Part shown: positions 13,730-15,097 of the stretch, piece by piece
How the letters are laid out: each line of letters begins with the position of its first letter
Numbering within the stretch: the first letter of the stretch is position 1
The notes under the pieces: generated by a model
Told to the model about the DNA's origin: nothing
The model's database searches: none
The model's input: only the letters and a program-made list of their open reading frames with translations
Position numbers and translations under genes: made by a program
Assembly (NCBI GenBank): GCA_943355085.1
Contig: CALREC010000001.1
Span: forward strand, 1-15,097
Direction: 5' to 3'
From: Candidatus Altimarinota bacterium
Lineage (GTDB): Bacteria > Patescibacteriota > Gracilibacteria > BD1-5 > UBA2023
DNA: 15,097 nucleotides

Positions 13730-15097
13730 TTATTTTTGCATCAATTGTTCTATCTTGTCCAATCGAGCTTTGATTTCTGAATTTTCCTGCATTAACTGAG
13801 CATTCTCTTTTTTTATAACAGCTATCTCTCTGTGAATTTCTGTGCTATCTTCCATCCATTGTGCGTACAACTCTTTAATGGCGTTGATAATTGGTGAAGT
13901 TAGCTGTGAGTAGTTCATAGATTTGAACCCCTTGCTATCTGTTTTAATAAGTGCTGGGAATACTTTCTCGACTTCTTGTGCTATAAGTCCTACTTGTTTG
14001 GAAGAATCAAAGGACTGATCTTTCCAGTAGTATGAAACACCCTGAAGTTGCAGAATCTTATCGAGTGATTTTTCCAAAGGATGAATGTCTTGTTTTAATC
14101 GAATATCCGAGACATTTGTATATACGCCCGAAGTATTAACGCCACCACCTTGAACATCTAGCTTGTATCAAGGACTCGTCGTTCCAATCCCAACATTGCC
14201 AGAACCGGCGATTCGCATTCTTTCTGTATATCAACCTCAGTTACCAAAGCGAATAACGCCAGAAGTAATTGGATTGGCAATAAGAAGATCTTCGGTAGAA
14301 TCACCATATAGTGAACCTGACACACCAATCATTCCAGATGTATTTCCTCCTGTTTTTCATAAAGCAAAATAACCTCCACCACTACCCTCCGATACATTCG
14401 CTCAATAAAGTAATAATGCGCTTCGATTTTGTGACCTAATATCTAACGTTCCCACAGGACTCGCCGTCCCAATACCGACGTTACCATTTGGAAAAATAGT
14501 CATGGGTTCTGTATTTCCAAAAATAAAGCCAAGTCGATTAGTCGCTGGACCATATGAATTGTAACTAAACATTCCCCATTTTGAAGTTCAGTTTTCAGAA
14601 AAATTTATTCAAGACACGCTTCCACTCGCACTATTTACATTTATCATTCCATGTCCACTAGAATTACTTACTTCAAATTTTGATTGTATGCCTTGATAAA
14701 GACCTGGACTCACCGTCCCGATACCGACATTCCCACCAAGTGGATTCAATAAAAGATTGAACGCCGGTCCAGCAATCCCTGGTTGAGATGATTGTATCCA
14801 GTTACCAGAATTGGAATTTCCTATACCAAGCCAATTATTACCTCCATTTCGTACAAGTATTGAAGCTTCTGGATTTTCAGAATTACTCGGTAGACTATTT
14901 CCTCCTACTATCATCAATTTATTTCTTGGATCTGTCGTCCCGATCCCCACGTTACCAGAACCAGTAATACGCATTACTTCTGTATTTCCATCACTAGTTC
15001 CAATAAATTTAAATGCTCCTGCTGTTCCAAATCACATTCCATTACCATAACTGTAAAGCCCTGGGTCAAGTGATGCGCCGGCATTTAGAGACTTTGT
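13730..15097 (-). CDS. Modular fibre protein with C-terminal S74 self-cleaving chaperone (5' end beyond window)
   Basis: At least 455 residues are visible. Four spaced copies of the unit GNVGIGT(T/A/V)xP occur near 14950, 14720, 14475 and 14190, separated by Gly/Asn/Ser-rich beta-type segments, as in trimeric tail-fibre and adhesin shafts. The C-terminus is an S74 (endosialidase-type) intramolecular chaperone: TNVSDIRLKQDIHPL with the autocleavage Ser, SLDKILQLQGVSYYWKD, QVGLIAQEVEKVFPALI, MNYSQLTSPIINAIKEL, then a terminal coiled coil. These chaperones trimerise the fibre and then cut themselves off. UGA codons (8 by my count, among them 15032, 14609, 14588, 14402, 14357, 14231, 14168) are Gly. 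It could belong to a prophage-like element or be a cellular surface adhesin; no phage structural genes are nearby, which favours the latter. Confidence 0.92.

Noticed and set aside
14163-14372. Plus-strand frame over the fibre gene
   Set aside because: It is antisense shadow of the repeated GNVGIGT units; similar shadows recur at each repeat (for example 14811-15050).
1-15097. Many broken genes (pseudogenes) under the standard code
   Set aside because: All breaks are UGA, both sides of each break stay in the same frame, and the UGA aligns with conserved Gly. The genes are intact under code 25.
13730-15097. Prophage assignment for the fibre region
   Set aside because: No terminase, capsid, tail or integrase gene is visible in the window; S74 fibres also occur on cell-surface proteins. 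Left open rather than claimed.
1-15097. CRISPR array or insertion sequence
   Set aside because: No regularly spaced direct repeats, no transposase motifs and no terminal inverted repeats with target duplications were found.

Overview
The window reads correctly only if UGA is translated as glycine (NCBI translation table 25). That code is known from two candidate phyla of the CPR/Patescibacteria radiation, Gracilibacteria (BD1-5) and Absconditabacteria (SR1), so the DNA almost certainly comes from one of them; I cannot tell which. By hand count about 58 in-frame UGA codons lie inside the genes. They fall on invariant glycines of EF-G, TilS, the GspE/PilB ATPase and the RNHCP protein. Each of the 19 complete or C-terminal reading frames ends in UAA or UAG, none in UGA. 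All gene boundaries below assume this code; under the standard code most genes appear falsely broken.

Left part, 1-3667: surface and type IV pilus-like genes. A tightly packed minus-strand run (1991 to 1) holds a pilin-like protein with a class III signal peptide, a 433-residue membrane-anchored surface protein and the start of another reading frame. Divergent from it is a second pilin-like gene (2050-2493), which converges on a small membrane protein across a shared bidirectional terminator. An anchored protein with GxAxxxxxGxxxF repeats follows (2897-3667).

Centre, 3668-10117: stand-alone fusA (EF-G), converging on a minus-strand GspE/PilB-type assembly ATPase. This ATPase is the likely motor for the pilins at the left end. 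Divergent from it is a compact plus-strand operon: two small membrane proteins (one with a bacterial PH-like domain), a protein I do not recognise, an RNHCP-family zinc-ribbon protein, and tilS (tRNA-Ile lysidine synthetase).

Right part, 10096-15097: ruvB overlaps the 3' end of tilS convergently. Then come rplK (L11), a GC-rich palindromic element, tRNA-Glu(CUC) with its terminator, and an orphan AbrB-like regulator. Last is a variable-looking segment: an S74-chaperone fibre gene running off the right edge, a YafQ-type toxin gene with an upstream antitoxin candidate, and a headless second S74 fibre fragment whose first codon follows the toxin's UAG. The toxin-antitoxin pair appears to have replaced the 5' part of a paralogous fibre gene.

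The window mixes core information-processing genes with surface-attachment genes (pilins, motor ATPase, modular fibres), which suits the reduced, host-attached lifestyle inferred for these phyla. No CRISPR array, insertion sequence, rRNA or UGA-decoding tRNA-Gly(UCA) was seen. No gene-free stretch exceeds 300 bases; the largest are 11904-12163 (two terminators only), 11125-11340 (leader and promoters) and 13520-13729 (a promoter candidate only).
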